Below, one piece after another: positions 34,813 to 43,985 of a stretch of DNA of 64,000 nucleotides. The position numbers were made by a program, and so were the translations under genes. Numbering within the stretch: position 1 is the stretch's first letter; the number at the start of each line of letters is the position of its first letter. The stretch spans positions 62,001-126,000 of the forward strand of contig NZ_BMMT01000009.1 of NCBI RefSeq assembly GCF_014646075.1, given 5' to 3'. A model generated the notes under the pieces. It was given only the letters and a program-made list of their open reading frames with translations, was not told where the DNA came from and made no database searches. The DNA is from Saccharopolyspora thermophila. GTDB lineage: Bacteria; Actinomycetota; Actinomycetes; Mycobacteriales; Pseudonocardiaceae.

Positions 34813-36023
34813 TGCGGCGGGGACGGACCTTCGCCGTGCTGTGCCTCGGCCAGTTCGCGGCGACCGCGGGGCTGACCATCGTGGTGCCGCTGCTGCCGTT
34901 CTACCTCGCGCAGCTGGGCACCCCGGCCGCGGAAATCCCGTGGTGGACCGGTGTTTCGCTGGCCACCCCGGCGGTGGCCCAACTGGTCACCGGCCCACTG
35001 TGGGGACTCATCGGCGACCGCTACGGCCGCAAGGCGATGGTCGTGCGGGCGCACCTCGGCCTCGGCATCGCGATCGCCCTGATGGCGGTGGCCGGCACGC
35101 CCGGCGAGTTCCTCGCCTGCCGCCTGCTGCAGGGTGCCTGCGGTGGCGTGGTCAGCGCCACCGTTGCGTACGCGAATTCCGCGGTGCGGGCCGACCGGCG
35201 GGGCCGCGCGCTCGGCAGCCTGTTCGGGGCCACCGCCGCCGGTTCGCTGCTCGGCCCGCTCGTCGGCGGGCTGCTCGCCGGGCGGCTCGGCTTCCCCCCG
35301 CTGTTCCTCGCGGTCGCCGGCCTGCTCGTGGTGTCCAGCGCGCTCGCGGCGGTGCTGCTGGTCGAACCCTCCGGCCGTGCGCCACACCGGCAACCGGTCC
35401 GCGAGGTGGCCGCGGCGCTGTTGCGCACCGGCGAGACCCGCGCGATGCTGCTGGCCGGGCTGGCCGCGCAGGCCGCCATCTACGCCCTGGTGGTGGTCTT
35501 CGCGCCGCAGGTTGACCGGATCACCGGTTCGGTGGCGGCCGCGACCACGTGGGTCGGCGTGCTGCAGGCGGTGACCTGGGCGGCGTCGTGGGCGGGCAGT
35601 CCGTGGTGGGGGCGCCGCAACGACGTCCGACCCGCGCAGCGCGGGTTCGCCGTGGCCGCCACCGGATGCGGGCTCGCGGTGGCCGCGCAGGCGATGGTCC
35701 CGGTGGAACTGCTGTTGCCGCTGCGCGCCGTGCAGGGCTTCTGCTTCGCCGCGCTGGTGCAGTCGGTGCTGCACGTGACGGCGCGCCGGGTACCCACCCA
35801 GGGCTGCGGCACGGCTTTCGGATTCACCACCGGCCTGCTCGACCTCGGGCAGGTGGTGGGGCCGTTGCTGGGCGCGGCCGCGGCGGTACTGCTGCCGCCG
35901 ACCGCCGTGTTCGGGTTGATCGGCGCGCTGCTGGGCGGGGCCGCGATGCTGGCCGCGGTCAGCCACCGCCGCGGCGCGGAACCCGTCGAACTGCCAGCGA
36001 CGAGCGAGAAGGTGTTGCGGTGA
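34812..36023 (+). CDS. sbnD: MFS siderophore exporter, SbnD-like
   Basis: A 403-residue major facilitator with 12 predicted membrane segments. The motif A region GLIGDRYGRKAM lies between helices 2 and 3, and the TetA/Bmr-like drug-export signature GPLVGGLLAG is in helix 5. It occupies the same slot as the staphyloferrin B exporter SbnD between sbnC and sbnE. ATG at 34812 overlaps the sbnC stop, and its own TGA overlaps the sbnE GTG. It probably exports the finished siderophore across the cytoplasmic membrane. Confidence 0.84.
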   Translation: MRRGRTFAVLCLGQFAATAGLTIVVPLLPFYLAQLGTPAAEIPWWTGVSLATPAVAQLVTGPLWGLIGDRYGRKAMVVRAHLGLGIAIALMAVAGTPGEFLACRLLQGACGGVVSATVAYANSAVRADRRGRALGSLFGATAAGSLLGPLVGGLLAGRLGFPPLFLAVAGLLVVSSALAAVLLVEPSGRAPHRQPVREVAAALLRTGETRAMLLAGLAAQAAIYALVVVFAPQVDRITGSVAAATTWVGVLQAVTWAASWAGSPWWGRRNDVRPAQRGFAVAATGCGLAVAAQAMVPVELLLPLRAVQGFCFAALVQSVLHVTARRVPTQGCGTAFGFTTGLLDLGQVVGPLLGAAAAVLLPPTAVFGLIGALLGGAAMLAAVSHRRGAEPVELPATSEKVLR

Positions 36024-37645
36024 ACGAAGTTCTGGCCCGCGCCGCCGCACGGCAGCGGCTGCTGAACGCGCTGGTGCGGGAGACCGGCGGACAGCTCGCG
36101 GTGTCCGGCGGCTGGGCGCGCATCCCGCTGCCGAGCATCGGGGAATCGCTGGTGGTCGCGGTGGTGTACCACTCCGACTTCGGCCACCACGCCTATGGCG
36201 AGCAGCTGTACCGCGAGGGCCCGCGCGGCCGCCGACCCGTCGGGCACGAGGAGTTCGTGGCCCTGGTGGCCGACGAGCTCGCCGCCCGAGGCGGCGGCGC
36301 CAAGGAGGCGTTCTGCGACCAGGTGGCCAACAGCGTGGCGCGGTCCGCACGTTACCTCGGCCACCGGCGCGCGGCGCGGCCGACGCGGCCACACGAGATC
36401 ACCCGCTGCGCCGAGCAGTCGTTGCTGCTGGGCCACCCCTTCCACCCGACGCCCAAGAGCGCCGAGGGCTTCGCCGACCACGAACTGGCCCGCTACGCGC
36501 CGGAACTCGGCGCCGCCTTCCAACTGCACTACCTGGCCGTCGCGCCGGAGATCGTGCTGCAGGAGCGCGTCGCCGACGGGGCGTGGATCCCCGCCGAAGT
36601 CGAGGAGAAGGCACGCATTGAGCTGCGCACCGACCAGCACGACCACCTCCTGCTGCCAATGCACCCGTGGCAGGCCGGCTACCTGGCCCGCAAGCCGGCG
36701 TTCGCCGACCTCGTGGAACGCGGCCAGGCGGTGCCGCTGGGGCCGGTGGGCGCGCAGGTGTACGCGACGTCCTCGGTGCGCACCACGTGCGACCCCGGCT
36801 TCGAGACGAGCTGGAAGCTGCCGCTGCACGTGCGGATCACCAACTTCGTCCGGAACAACCCGGTGGAGCACGTGCGCCGGGCTGCCGACGCCAGCCGGGT
36901 GGTGGCCGCCGCCGCGCGGCGATGGCGGCACGACGGGTTCGAGGTGCTGCTGGAAACCGGGTACCGCACCATCGATCCGGCGGTCGTCGGGGACCTGGCC
37001 GCGGACCTGTCCGTGCTGTTCCGCCGCAACCCCGGCCCCGGCACGGCCCCGCGGGTGCTGGCCGCGCTGCTGGAGGACCGCCTGGACGGCCGCGCCCCGG
37101 CACTACTGGACCTGGTGGCCGAGGCGGGCCCGCTGTCGTTCGACCACGTCGCCGAGTGGTTGCGGCGCTACCTGCGGATCTCCCTCGGCCCGCTGCTGGC
37201 GGTCTTCACCGAGGACGGCATCAGCTTCGAGGCGCACGTGCAGAACTCCCTGCTACACACCGAAGGCGGCTGGCCGGTCCGGTTCTACGTCCGGGACATG
37301 GAGGGCACGAGCGTCAGCCGCGAGCGGGCCGAGGTCGGCGCGCTCGACGACAACAGCCCGCTGCTCTACAGCGACGCCGAGTCCTGGATGCGGCTGCGCT
37401 ACCACGTGCTGACCAACCACGTGGGCCACCTGGTGCACGTCCTGGGCCGCTACACCGGGATCGGGGAACGGCGACTGTGGGCGGTGGTCGGCGAGTTCCT
37501 GCGCACCTGCCCCGGCCGCTACGCCGCCGAACTGCTGGCCTCGCCGACGCTGCCGGCGAAGGCGAACCTGCTTAGCCGCTTCGCCGAGCGCGGCGAGCGT
37601 CCCCTCTACGTCGACGTCCGCAACCCGCTCGTGGAGACCCGATGA
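36020..37645 (+). CDS. sbnE: NIS siderophore synthetase, SbnE-like (IucA/IucC family)
   Basis: A 541-residue IucA/IucC-family synthetase. The ATP-site segment GHPFHPTPKSAEGF is near residues 139-152, followed by LPMHPWQAGY near residue 214 and the C-terminal FEAHVQNSLL and RDMEGTS motifs. SbnE in S. aureus starts assembly by joining citrate to L-diaminopropionate (type A). At 541 residues it is a little shorter than staphylococcal SbnE. GTG start overlaps the sbnD stop. Its start and position support the call; the substrate order is inferred. Confidence 0.84.
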   Translation: MNEVLARAAARQRLLNALVRETGGQLAVSGGWARIPLPSIGESLVVAVVYHSDFGHHAYGEQLYREGPRGRRPVGHEEFVALVADELAARGGGAKEAFCDQVANSVARSARYLGHRRAARPTRPHEITRCAEQSLLLGHPFHPTPKSAEGFADHELARYAPELGAAFQLHYLAVAPEIVLQERVADGAWIPAEVEEKARIELRTDQHDHLLLPMHPWQAGYLARKPAFADLVERGQAVPLGPVGAQVYATSSVRTTCDPGFETSWKLPLHVRITNFVRNNPVEHVRRAADASRVVAAAARRWRHDGFEVLLETGYRTIDPAVVGDLAADLSVLFRRNPGPGTAPRVLAALLEDRLDGRAPALLDLVAEAGPLSFDHVAEWLRRYLRISLGPLLAVFTEDGISFEAHVQNSLLHTEGGWPVRFYVRDMEGTSVSRERAEVGALDDNSPLLYSDAESWMRLRYHVLTNHVGHLVHVLGRYTGIGERRLWAVVGEFLRTCPGRYAAELLASPTLPAKANLLSRFAERGERPLYVDVRNPLVETR

Positions 37646-37716
37646 ACAACGCTGTTGACGCCTGCTCATCGGGGCCGACCGCGTGCGGGTCTCCCGCCCA
37701 CAACCGAGGAGTGCCG

Positions 37717-39474
37717 ATGACCCTGGACCTCGTGCCCGCCGCGCTCACCGCGCCGGGGTGGCACACCGTGCGGCGCCGGGTGTTCCGGCAGCTGGTGTCC
37801 TCCCTGGTGTACGAGGGCGCGCTGAAGACCCGGCAGGACGGCGAGCAGTACGTCGTCGACGGCGTGGACGCCGCCGGCGCACCCGTCCGCTACAGCTTCC
37901 GCGCGGTGCGCCGCTTCGGCTTCGGGCGAGTCAGCGTCGTCTCGGACGTGCTGCGCGACGGCGTGCAGGCGGAGTCGGTCACCGACTTCCTCGCCGAGGT
38001 GCGCGGATCGCTGGACGCCGATCCGGCCCTGCTGCCCGGCTTTGCCCGGGAGCTGGAGGAAACCCTGTTCAAGGACGCGCTGTCCGAACACGTCCGCCGC
38101 GAGCTGGCGGTGGATCTGTCCACAGCGGACCACGACGTGCTGGAGTCGGCCATCACCGACGGCCACCGCTACCACCCGACCTACAAGTCACGGCTGGGCT
38201 TCGACGCCGCCGACAACCTCGCCTACGGCCCGGAGTTCGCCCGCCCGGTTCGCCCGGTCTGGTTGGCCGCGCACCGCGACATCACCGAGGTGACCGCGTC
38301 CGCGACCGTCGCCGGCAGCTACGTGGACGACCAGCTCGGCGAAGCCGCGCAGGATTTCCGCCGGCGCGTCGAGCAGGCCGGGGCCGACCCGCAGGACTAC
38401 GCCCTGGTGCCGGTGCACCCGTGGCAGTGGCGGCAGCGGATCGCCCGGGCCTTCGCCGACCAGCTGCGGCGTCGACAGCTGATCGTGCTGGGGGAGGACC
38501 CGCACTCCTTCCTCGCCCAGCAGTCCATCCGCACCCTGGCCTGCCAGGACGACCCGCACCGGCCGTACCTGAAGCTGTCGATGTCGATCGTGAACACCTC
38601 CACCAGCCGGGGCCTCGCCGCACACACCGTGCACAACGCACCGCTGATCAGCGACTGGCTGCACGGTCTGGTCGCCGAGGACGCGTTCCTCCGTGACGAG
38701 GTGCGCCCGATCGTGCTGCGCGAACAGCTCGGCATCGCGGTGAACCCGCCCGGCGGGCTGCTGCAGGAGGACACCTACGGTGCCTTGGCCTGCATCTGGC
38801 GGGAAAGCCTGCACCGGTACCTCGAACCCGGGGAGCGTGCCGTGCCGTTCACCGGCCTGACCGCCTGCCAGGTCGACGGCACCCCGCTGATCGACCCGTG
38901 GGTGCGCGAGATGGGTGCCGCTGAGTGGGTCCGGCGGGTGGCGCGGGTCAGCGCGGTGCCGCTGGTGCACCTGCTGTGCCGCCACGGGGTGGCGTTGGAG
39001 ACGCACGCGCAGAACGCGCTGCTGGTGCACCGCGACGGGGTGCCGACCAGGGTGGCGTTGAAGGACTTCCACGACGGCGTGCGGTTCAGCCGCCGCCACC
39101 TCGCCGCACCACAGCGCTGCCCGCGGCTGGCGGGAACGCCCGCGCACCACCAGAACCGCAACTCGTTCGTCGAGACCGACGACCTGGGGCTGGTCACCGA
39201 CTTCCTGCTGGACGCGTTCCTGTTCGTCAACCTCGGCGAGCTCGGCATCTTCCTCGCCGACCACTACGACCTGGCGGAGCGGGACTTCTGGCGGCTGGTG
39301 CGCGAGGAGCTCCGCGCCTACCAGGCGCGGTTCCCGGAGCTGGCGGCGCGGTTCGCGCTGTTCGACGTGTTCACCCCGACCGTGGAGGTGGAGAAGCTGA
39401 CCACCCGCCGCCTGCTGCCGGACACCGAACTACGCCTGCACACCGTGCCGAACCCGCTTGCGGAGGTGGACTGA
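37717..39474 (+). CDS. sbnF: NIS siderophore synthetase, SbnF-like (IucA/IucC family)
   Basis: A 585-residue synthetase with DGHRYHPTYKSRLGFD near residues 148-163, LVPVHPWQW near residue 230, KLSMSIVNTSTSRGL near residue 287 and HAQNALL/LKDFHDG in the C-terminal half. In S. aureus SbnF joins the second diaminopropionate to the decarboxylated citryl intermediate. ATG at 37717 is preferred because CGAGGAG lies upstream; an ATG at 37642 overlaps the sbnE stop but would add 25 residues with no family resemblance. Its stop overlaps the sbnG start (TGATG). Confidence 0.85.
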   Translation: MTLDLVPAALTAPGWHTVRRRVFRQLVSSLVYEGALKTRQDGEQYVVDGVDAAGAPVRYSFRAVRRFGFGRVSVVSDVLRDGVQAESVTDFLAEVRGSLDADPALLPGFARELEETLFKDALSEHVRRELAVDLSTADHDVLESAITDGHRYHPTYKSRLGFDAADNLAYGPEFARPVRPVWLAAHRDITEVTASATVAGSYVDDQLGEAAQDFRRRVEQAGADPQDYALVPVHPWQWRQRIARAFADQLRRRQLIVLGEDPHSFLAQQSIRTLACQDDPHRPYLKLSMSIVNTSTSRGLAAHTVHNAPLISDWLHGLVAEDAFLRDEVRPIVLREQLGIAVNPPGGLLQEDTYGALACIWRESLHRYLEPGERAVPFTGLTACQVDGTPLIDPWVREMGAAEWVRRVARVSAVPLVHLLCRHGVALETHAQNALLVHRDGVPTRVALKDFHDGVRFSRRHLAAPQRCPRLAGTPAHHQNRNSFVETDDLGLVTDFLLDAFLFVNLGELGIFLADHYDLAERDFWRLVREELRAYQARFPELAARFALFDVFTPTVEVEKLTTRRLLPDTELRLHTVPNPLAEVD

Positions 39475-40238
39475 TGCTGCGCCGCAACGCCGTGCGCGAC
39501 GCCCTGGCCGACGGCGGCGAGGTCTACGGGCTGTTCTGCTCGATCCCCGCGCCGACGCTGGTGGAGATGATCGGCTGCGCCGGTTACGACTTCGTCATCC
39601 TCGACACCGAGCACGCGCTTGTCGACCCGCAGCAGCTGGAGAACCTGATCCGCGCCGCCGAGGCCGTCGACCTGGTGCCCTTCGTGCGGGTCCCCGAGGG
39701 CGACGCGAATGCGATCCTGCGTGCCCTGGACGCGGGGGCGATGGGCATCGTCGTGCCGCACGTCCGCAACCGGTCCGATGTGGACGCCGCGATCCGGGCG
39801 GCCCGCTACGCCCCGGAGGGCATGCGCAGCCTCAACGGCGGGCGGGTGCCCGGCTTCGGCCGCATCGAGCTCACCGAGTACATCCGCCGCGCCAACGAGG
39901 AGATCATGCTCGTCGCGATGATCGAGGACGCCGAGGGCGTGGACGAGCTGCCCGCCATCCTCGCCGGCGGTGGAGTGGACCTGGTGCTGGAGGGTGCGGC
40001 CGACCTGTCACAGTCCTACGGCGTGCCGTGGCAGACCCGGCACCCCACGGTGCGGGACGCCCTGCGCCGGGTCCACGCCGAATGCGCCCGCCGCTCGGTG
40101 CCGTTCTGCGCGATCCCGCGCACCCGCGACGACCACGAGCGCTGGCGGGCCGAAGGGGTCCGTGCGTTCGTGCTCGGCGAGGAACGCGGACTGGCCGCCC
40201 GCGCGCTGCGCGCCCACCTGGAGGACCACCGTGGATGA
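39474..40238 (+). CDS. sbnG: SbnG-like citrate synthase (HpcH/HpaI aldolase fold)
   Basis: A 254-residue metal-dependent class II aldolase-fold enzyme. The segments FVILDTEHALV (about 40-50), GAMGIVVPHV near residue 86 and IEDAEGVDEL near residue 145 are family hallmarks, with Glu/Asp ligands for the divalent metal. SbnG makes citrate from oxaloacetate and acetyl-CoA specifically for the siderophore, independent of the TCA-cycle enzyme. ATG overlaps the sbnF stop; the last bases overlap the sbnH GTG. A generic 2-keto-3-deoxy acid aldolase is the alternative, but the position between sbnF and sbnH argues for sbnG. Confidence 0.84.
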   Translation: MLRRNAVRDALADGGEVYGLFCSIPAPTLVEMIGCAGYDFVILDTEHALVDPQQLENLIRAAEAVDLVPFVRVPEGDANAILRALDAGAMGIVVPHVRNRSDVDAAIRAARYAPEGMRSLNGGRVPGFGRIELTEYIRRANEEIMLVAMIEDAEGVDELPAILAGGGVDLVLEGAADLSQSYGVPWQTRHPTVRDALRRVHAECARRSVPFCAIPRTRDDHERWRAEGVRAFVLGEERGLAARALRAHLEDHRG

Positions 40239-41427
40239 GAAGCTGAGCAAACTCGTGCAGGACCGCGTCGGTGGTGCCCAACCGGTCTGCCTGTTCGCCT
40301 ACGACCTGGACCGGCTCACCGAGCACGTCCGCACCGTGGTCGCGTCGCTGCCGCCGCGCTGCCGGATGTTCTACGCGATGAAGGCCAACAGCGGCGAGCG
40401 GCTGCTGCGAGCCCTGGCGCCGCTGGTCGCCGGGTTCGAGGTCGCCTCCGGCGGGGAGCTGGCCAAGGCGCGGGCGGTGGGCGGCCAGATCCCGGTGATC
40501 TTCGGCGGACCAGCCAAGACGCCCGCGGAGATCGAGCAGGCGCTGCGGCAGGACGTCACCCGCCTGCACGCGGAGAGCGTGCTGGAACTACACCGCATCT
40601 CCGAGGTCGCCACCCGGCTCGGCCGCATCGCCGAGGTGCTGCTGCGGGTCAACCTCGCCGGTCCGTTCCCGACCGCGACGCTGGCGATGGCCGGGCGCCC
40701 CACCCAGTTCGGCATCGCCGAGGAGCTCCTGCCCGAGGCGGTCGACACCGCCCGCCGTCTGCCCGGGATCCGCCTGGCCGGGTTTCATCTGCACTCGCTG
40801 TCAAACAACCTGTCCGCACCTGCCCACCTGGAGCTGCTGGACTTCTACCGGCGCACCGTGCGGCAGTGGGAGCGCGAGTTCCGGCTGGAGGTGGAGGTCC
40901 TCAACGCAGGGGGCGGCATCGGCGTGAACTACGCCGACCTGGACGAGCAGTTCGACTGGGCGCACTTCGCCCGCGGCCTGCCCGCGGTCGTCGACGCCTT
41001 CCCCGAGCACTGCCGCGAGATCGACTTCGAGTGCGGCCGCTACCTGGTCGCCGACTGCGGCCGCTACGTGGTGGAGGTCCTCGACATCAAGCGCAACCAC
41101 GGTGTGGACTTCGTGCTCGTGCGCGGCGGGACCCACCACTTCCGGCTCCCGGTGTCGTGGCAGCACAGCCACCCCTTCACCGTCGTGCCGGTGGAGGACT
41201 GGCCGTCGAGCGCGCCGCGCCCGGAACTGCGGGACGCGGCGGTGACCGTGGTCGGGGAGCTGTGCACGCCCAAGGACGTCCTGGCGCGGGAGGCGCCGGT
41301 GTCCCGGGTGCGGGCCGGTGACGTGCTGGTGTTCAGCCACGCCGGGGCCTACGGCTGGGAGATCTCGCACCACGACTTTCTCAGCCATCCCCATCCGGAG
41401 CACGTCTACTACGGCGACAGTGCGTGA
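40231..41427 (+). CDS. sbnH: SbnH-like PLP-dependent citryl-diaminopropionate decarboxylase
   Basis: A 398-residue fold-type III (alanine racemase-like barrel) decarboxylase. The PLP lysine is K51 in FYAMKANSG; the phosphate loop is LNAGGGIGVNY near residue 228 and the second-subunit cysteine motif is ELCTPKD near residue 347. In staphyloferrin B biosynthesis SbnH decarboxylates the citryl-diaminopropionate intermediate to the ethylenediamine derivative. GTG at 40231 follows GGAGGA at 5 nt and overlaps the sbnG end. It is the last gene of the colinear sbnA-H block; no receptor or ABC uptake genes follow. Confidence 0.86.
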   Translation: MDEKLSKLVQDRVGGAQPVCLFAYDLDRLTEHVRTVVASLPPRCRMFYAMKANSGERLLRALAPLVAGFEVASGGELAKARAVGGQIPVIFGGPAKTPAEIEQALRQDVTRLHAESVLELHRISEVATRLGRIAEVLLRVNLAGPFPTATLAMAGRPTQFGIAEELLPEAVDTARRLPGIRLAGFHLHSLSNNLSAPAHLELLDFYRRTVRQWEREFRLEVEVLNAGGGIGVNYADLDEQFDWAHFARGLPAVVDAFPEHCREIDFECGRYLVADCGRYVVEVLDIKRNHGVDFVLVRGGTHHFRLPVSWQHSHPFTVVPVEDWPSSAPRPELRDAAVTVVGELCTPKDVLAREAPVSRVRAGDVLVFSHAGAYGWEISHHDFLSHPHPEHVYYGDSA

Positions 41428-41539
41428 GGCAACGGACGCCCTGCACACCGTCTGCCGCCGGTTGCGGACAGGTTGACAACTTTCCTCGCGGTGCCGTCTG
41501 GTCGAGACTCGGGACCGACTGAGAGCGAGGAGAACACGC

Positions 41540-42925
41540 ATGGCGGAGCTGGCTGATCTCCCGGCGGTGGAGCTGGTGGCAGCGTACCGGGCAGGTGAGG
41601 CGTCGCCGGTCGAGGCCGTCGAATCCGTGCTGGCGCGCGTGGCGCGGGTCGAGCCGAAGGTGTGCGCGCTCTACGCGCTCGACCCGGACGGCGCACGGGC
41701 GGCGGCCCGCGAGTCCGAGCAGCGATGGCGGCGCGGGGAACCGGCCGGGCCGCTCGACGGCATCCCGGTCACCCTCAAGGAGAACATCGCCACCCGGGGT
41801 ACCCCGGTGCCACTGGGCACGGCGGCCACCGAACTGATTCCGGCCCGGGAGGACGCGCCCGCCGCCGCGCGGCTGCGGGAGAGCGGCGCGGTGCTGTTCG
41901 CCAAGACCACGATGCCCGACTACGGGATGCTGTCCTCCGGCGCGTCGAGCTTCCACCACCTCTCCCGCAACCCGTGGGACCTCACCCGCACCCCGGGCGG
42001 CTCCAGCGCCGGGGCGGGCGCCGCGGCCGCCGCCGGGTACGGGCCGCTGCACGTGGGCACCGACATCGGCGGGTCGATCCGGTTGCCCGCCGGGTGGTGC
42101 GGGGTGGTCGGCCTCAAGCCCAGCTTCGGCCGCATCCCGGTGGACCCGCCCTACCCGGGCCGGGTCGTTGGCCCGATGACCCGCGCGGTCGCTGACGCCG
42201 CGCTGTTGGCGTCCGTGTTGTCCGCGCCGGACGTCCGCGACCACACCAGCCTGCCGCCGGCCGACCTGGACTGGGGCGACCTCGATCGGCCGGTGCGCGG
42301 CCTGCGGATCGCGCTGCTGCTGGACCATCGGGTCGGCCTGCCCGTCGAGCCGGTGGTCACGGCCGCGGTCACCGCCGCGGCGCAGTTGCTGGAGTCCGCC
42401 GGGGCCGTCGTGGAGCCGGTCGATGCGTTCCTGAGCCGCGAGATGCTCGACGGCATGGACCGGTTCTGGCGATTCCGGTCCTTCACCGACATCTCGGCGT
42501 TGCCGCCGGAGCGTCGCGCGAAGGTGCTGCCGGGCATCGCGCAGTGGGCCACCAGCGCCCGCGACTTCACCGCGGCCGATATCTTCCACGGCTTCAGCCA
42601 GATGGACGCGATCTCGGTGGCGGCCAACCGCGTGGTCCGCGACTTCGACTACGTGCTGTCCCCGGTGGCGCCGATCCCGGCCTTCCCAGCCGAGCAGGCA
42701 TACCCCACCGACGACCCGATGCGCCCGCTGGAGCACATCGCCTTCACGCTGCCGTACAACATGTCGGGGCAACCGGCTGTCTCGGTCAACTGCGGCTGGA
42801 CCCCGGACGGCCTGCCGATCGGCCTGCAGATCGCGGGCCGCCGCTTCGACGACGTCGGTGTCCTCCGCCTGGCGCGCGCCTACGAGGGCCTGCGCGGCCC
42901 CCAACGCCCCTGGCCCACCCCGTGA
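41540..42925 (+). CDS. Amidase signature family hydrolase
   Basis: A 461-residue amidase-signature enzyme with the Ser-cisSer-Lys triad visible: K80 (TLKENIAT), cis-Ser in TPGGSSAG (155/156) and nucleophile S179 (GTDIGGSIR). It hydrolyses a carboxamide; the substrate is unknown. AGCGAGGAG lies about 7 nt upstream of the ATG. It follows the siderophore block by 112 bp and may have its own promoter (a TTGACA is at 41473), so I do not count it as part of siderophore synthesis. Confidence 0.85.
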   Translation: MAELADLPAVELVAAYRAGEASPVEAVESVLARVARVEPKVCALYALDPDGARAAARESEQRWRRGEPAGPLDGIPVTLKENIATRGTPVPLGTAATELIPAREDAPAAARLRESGAVLFAKTTMPDYGMLSSGASSFHHLSRNPWDLTRTPGGSSAGAGAAAAAGYGPLHVGTDIGGSIRLPAGWCGVVGLKPSFGRIPVDPPYPGRVVGPMTRAVADAALLASVLSAPDVRDHTSLPPADLDWGDLDRPVRGLRIALLLDHRVGLPVEPVVTAAVTAAAQLLESAGAVVEPVDAFLSREMLDGMDRFWRFRSFTDISALPPERRAKVLPGIAQWATSARDFTAADIFHGFSQMDAISVAANRVVRDFDYVLSPVAPIPAFPAEQAYPTDDPMRPLEHIAFTLPYNMSGQPAVSVNCGWTPDGLPIGLQIAGRRFDDVGVLRLARAYEGLRGPQRPWPTP

Positions 42926-42982
42926 CGTCAGCAGGAGCCACCGGAGCGCGCGGATCGGTGACCCGCCGGGCACGGCCCCTGG

Positions 42983-43942
42983 TCAGGCGGTGAGCAGCTC
43001 GGTGAAGCGGGCGAGGTCGACGTTCCCGCCGGAGATCACCACGCCCACCCGGGGCGGTGCGCTGATGCGCCCGGTGAGCAGCGCGGCGACACCCACCGCC
43101 GCGCTGGGCTCGATGACGATCTTCAGCCGCTCGAACACCAGCCGCATCGCCGCGCGGATCTCCTCGTCGGTGACCAGCACGACCTCGTCGACCAGGCGCC
43201 GGTTGACCTCGAAGGTCAGCTCGCCCGGCGCGGGCACGGCCAGGCCGTCGGCGATGGTCCGCGACACCGGGGTCGTCACCCGCTCACCGGCGGCGAACGA
43301 GCGCCGGGTGTCGTCCGCGGTGTCCGGTTCGACGCCGATGACGCGGATGTTCGGGTCGAGCCCCTTGGCGACCGTGGCGCACCCCGCGATCAGCCCGCCG
43401 CCGCCGACCGGCGTCACGAGCGCGTCCAGCGCACCGACCTCGTCCAGCAGCTCCAGCGCGGCGGTGCCCTGCCCGGCCATCACGTGCGGGTGGTCGTAGG
43501 GCGGGATGAGCGTCAGACCTCGTTCGGCGGCGAGCTGCTCACCGAGCGCGACGCGGTCCTGGCTGTAGCGGTCGTAGGTGACGACCTCCGCGCCGTAACC
43601 GCGGGTGGCGGCCAGCTTGGCGGCCGGGGCGTCCTCGGGCATCAGGATCACCGCGGTGGCGCCCAGCAGTCGGCAGGCCAGCGCGACGGCCTGCGCGTGG
43701 TTGCCGGAGGAGTACGCGGCCACGCCCCGACCGAGCTGCTCCGCACCGAGCCGGGAGATGGCGTTGTAGGCGCCGCGGAACTTGAAGGCGCCCATGCGCT
43801 GGAAGTTCTCGCACTTGAGGAAGACCTCGGCGCCGACGAGGTTGTTGAGCGTGGTGGAGGTGAGCACCGGGGTGCGGTGTGCGACGCCGTCCAGCCGCTT
43901 GGCCGCGTCCCGCACGTCGTCCAAGGTCACGATCTCGCTCAC
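42983..43942 (-). CDS. Threonine/serine dehydratase-type PLP enzyme
   Basis: A 319-residue fold-type II enzyme without a regulatory ACT domain, like catabolic threonine ammonia-lyases and serine racemase/hydroxyaspartate dehydratases. PLP lysine K54 is in GAFKFRGAYNA; the phosphate loop reads VGGGGLIAG near residue 178 and the substrate loop SSGNHAQA near residue 82. It deaminates L-Thr or L-Ser (or a beta-hydroxy amino acid) to an oxo acid. GTG at 43942 follows AGAAGGGG. It runs convergent to the amidase gene. Confidence 0.85.
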   Translation of the reverse strand: MSEIVTLDDVRDAAKRLDGVAHRTPVLTSTTLNNLVGAEVFLKCENFQRMGAFKFRGAYNAISRLGAEQLGRGVAAYSSGNHAQAVALACRLLGATAVILMPEDAPAAKLAATRGYGAEVVTYDRYSQDRVALGEQLAAERGLTLIPPYDHPHVMAGQGTAALELLDEVGALDALVTPVGGGGLIAGCATVAKGLDPNIRVIGVEPDTADDTRRSFAAGERVTTPVSRTIADGLAVPAPGELTFEVNRRLVDEVVLVTDEEIRAAMRLVFERLKIVIEPSAAVGVAALLTGRISAPPRVGVVISGGNVDLARFTELLTA

Positions 43943-43985
43943 GGTGCCCCTTCTGCTCGGCGGTCGGCATCGATCATAGGCGTGA

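Noticed and set aside
37642-37716. Upstream ATG start for the sbnF-like gene overlapping the sbnE stop
   Set aside because: Adds 25 residues without similarity to NIS synthetases; the ATG at 37717 has a good ribosome site.
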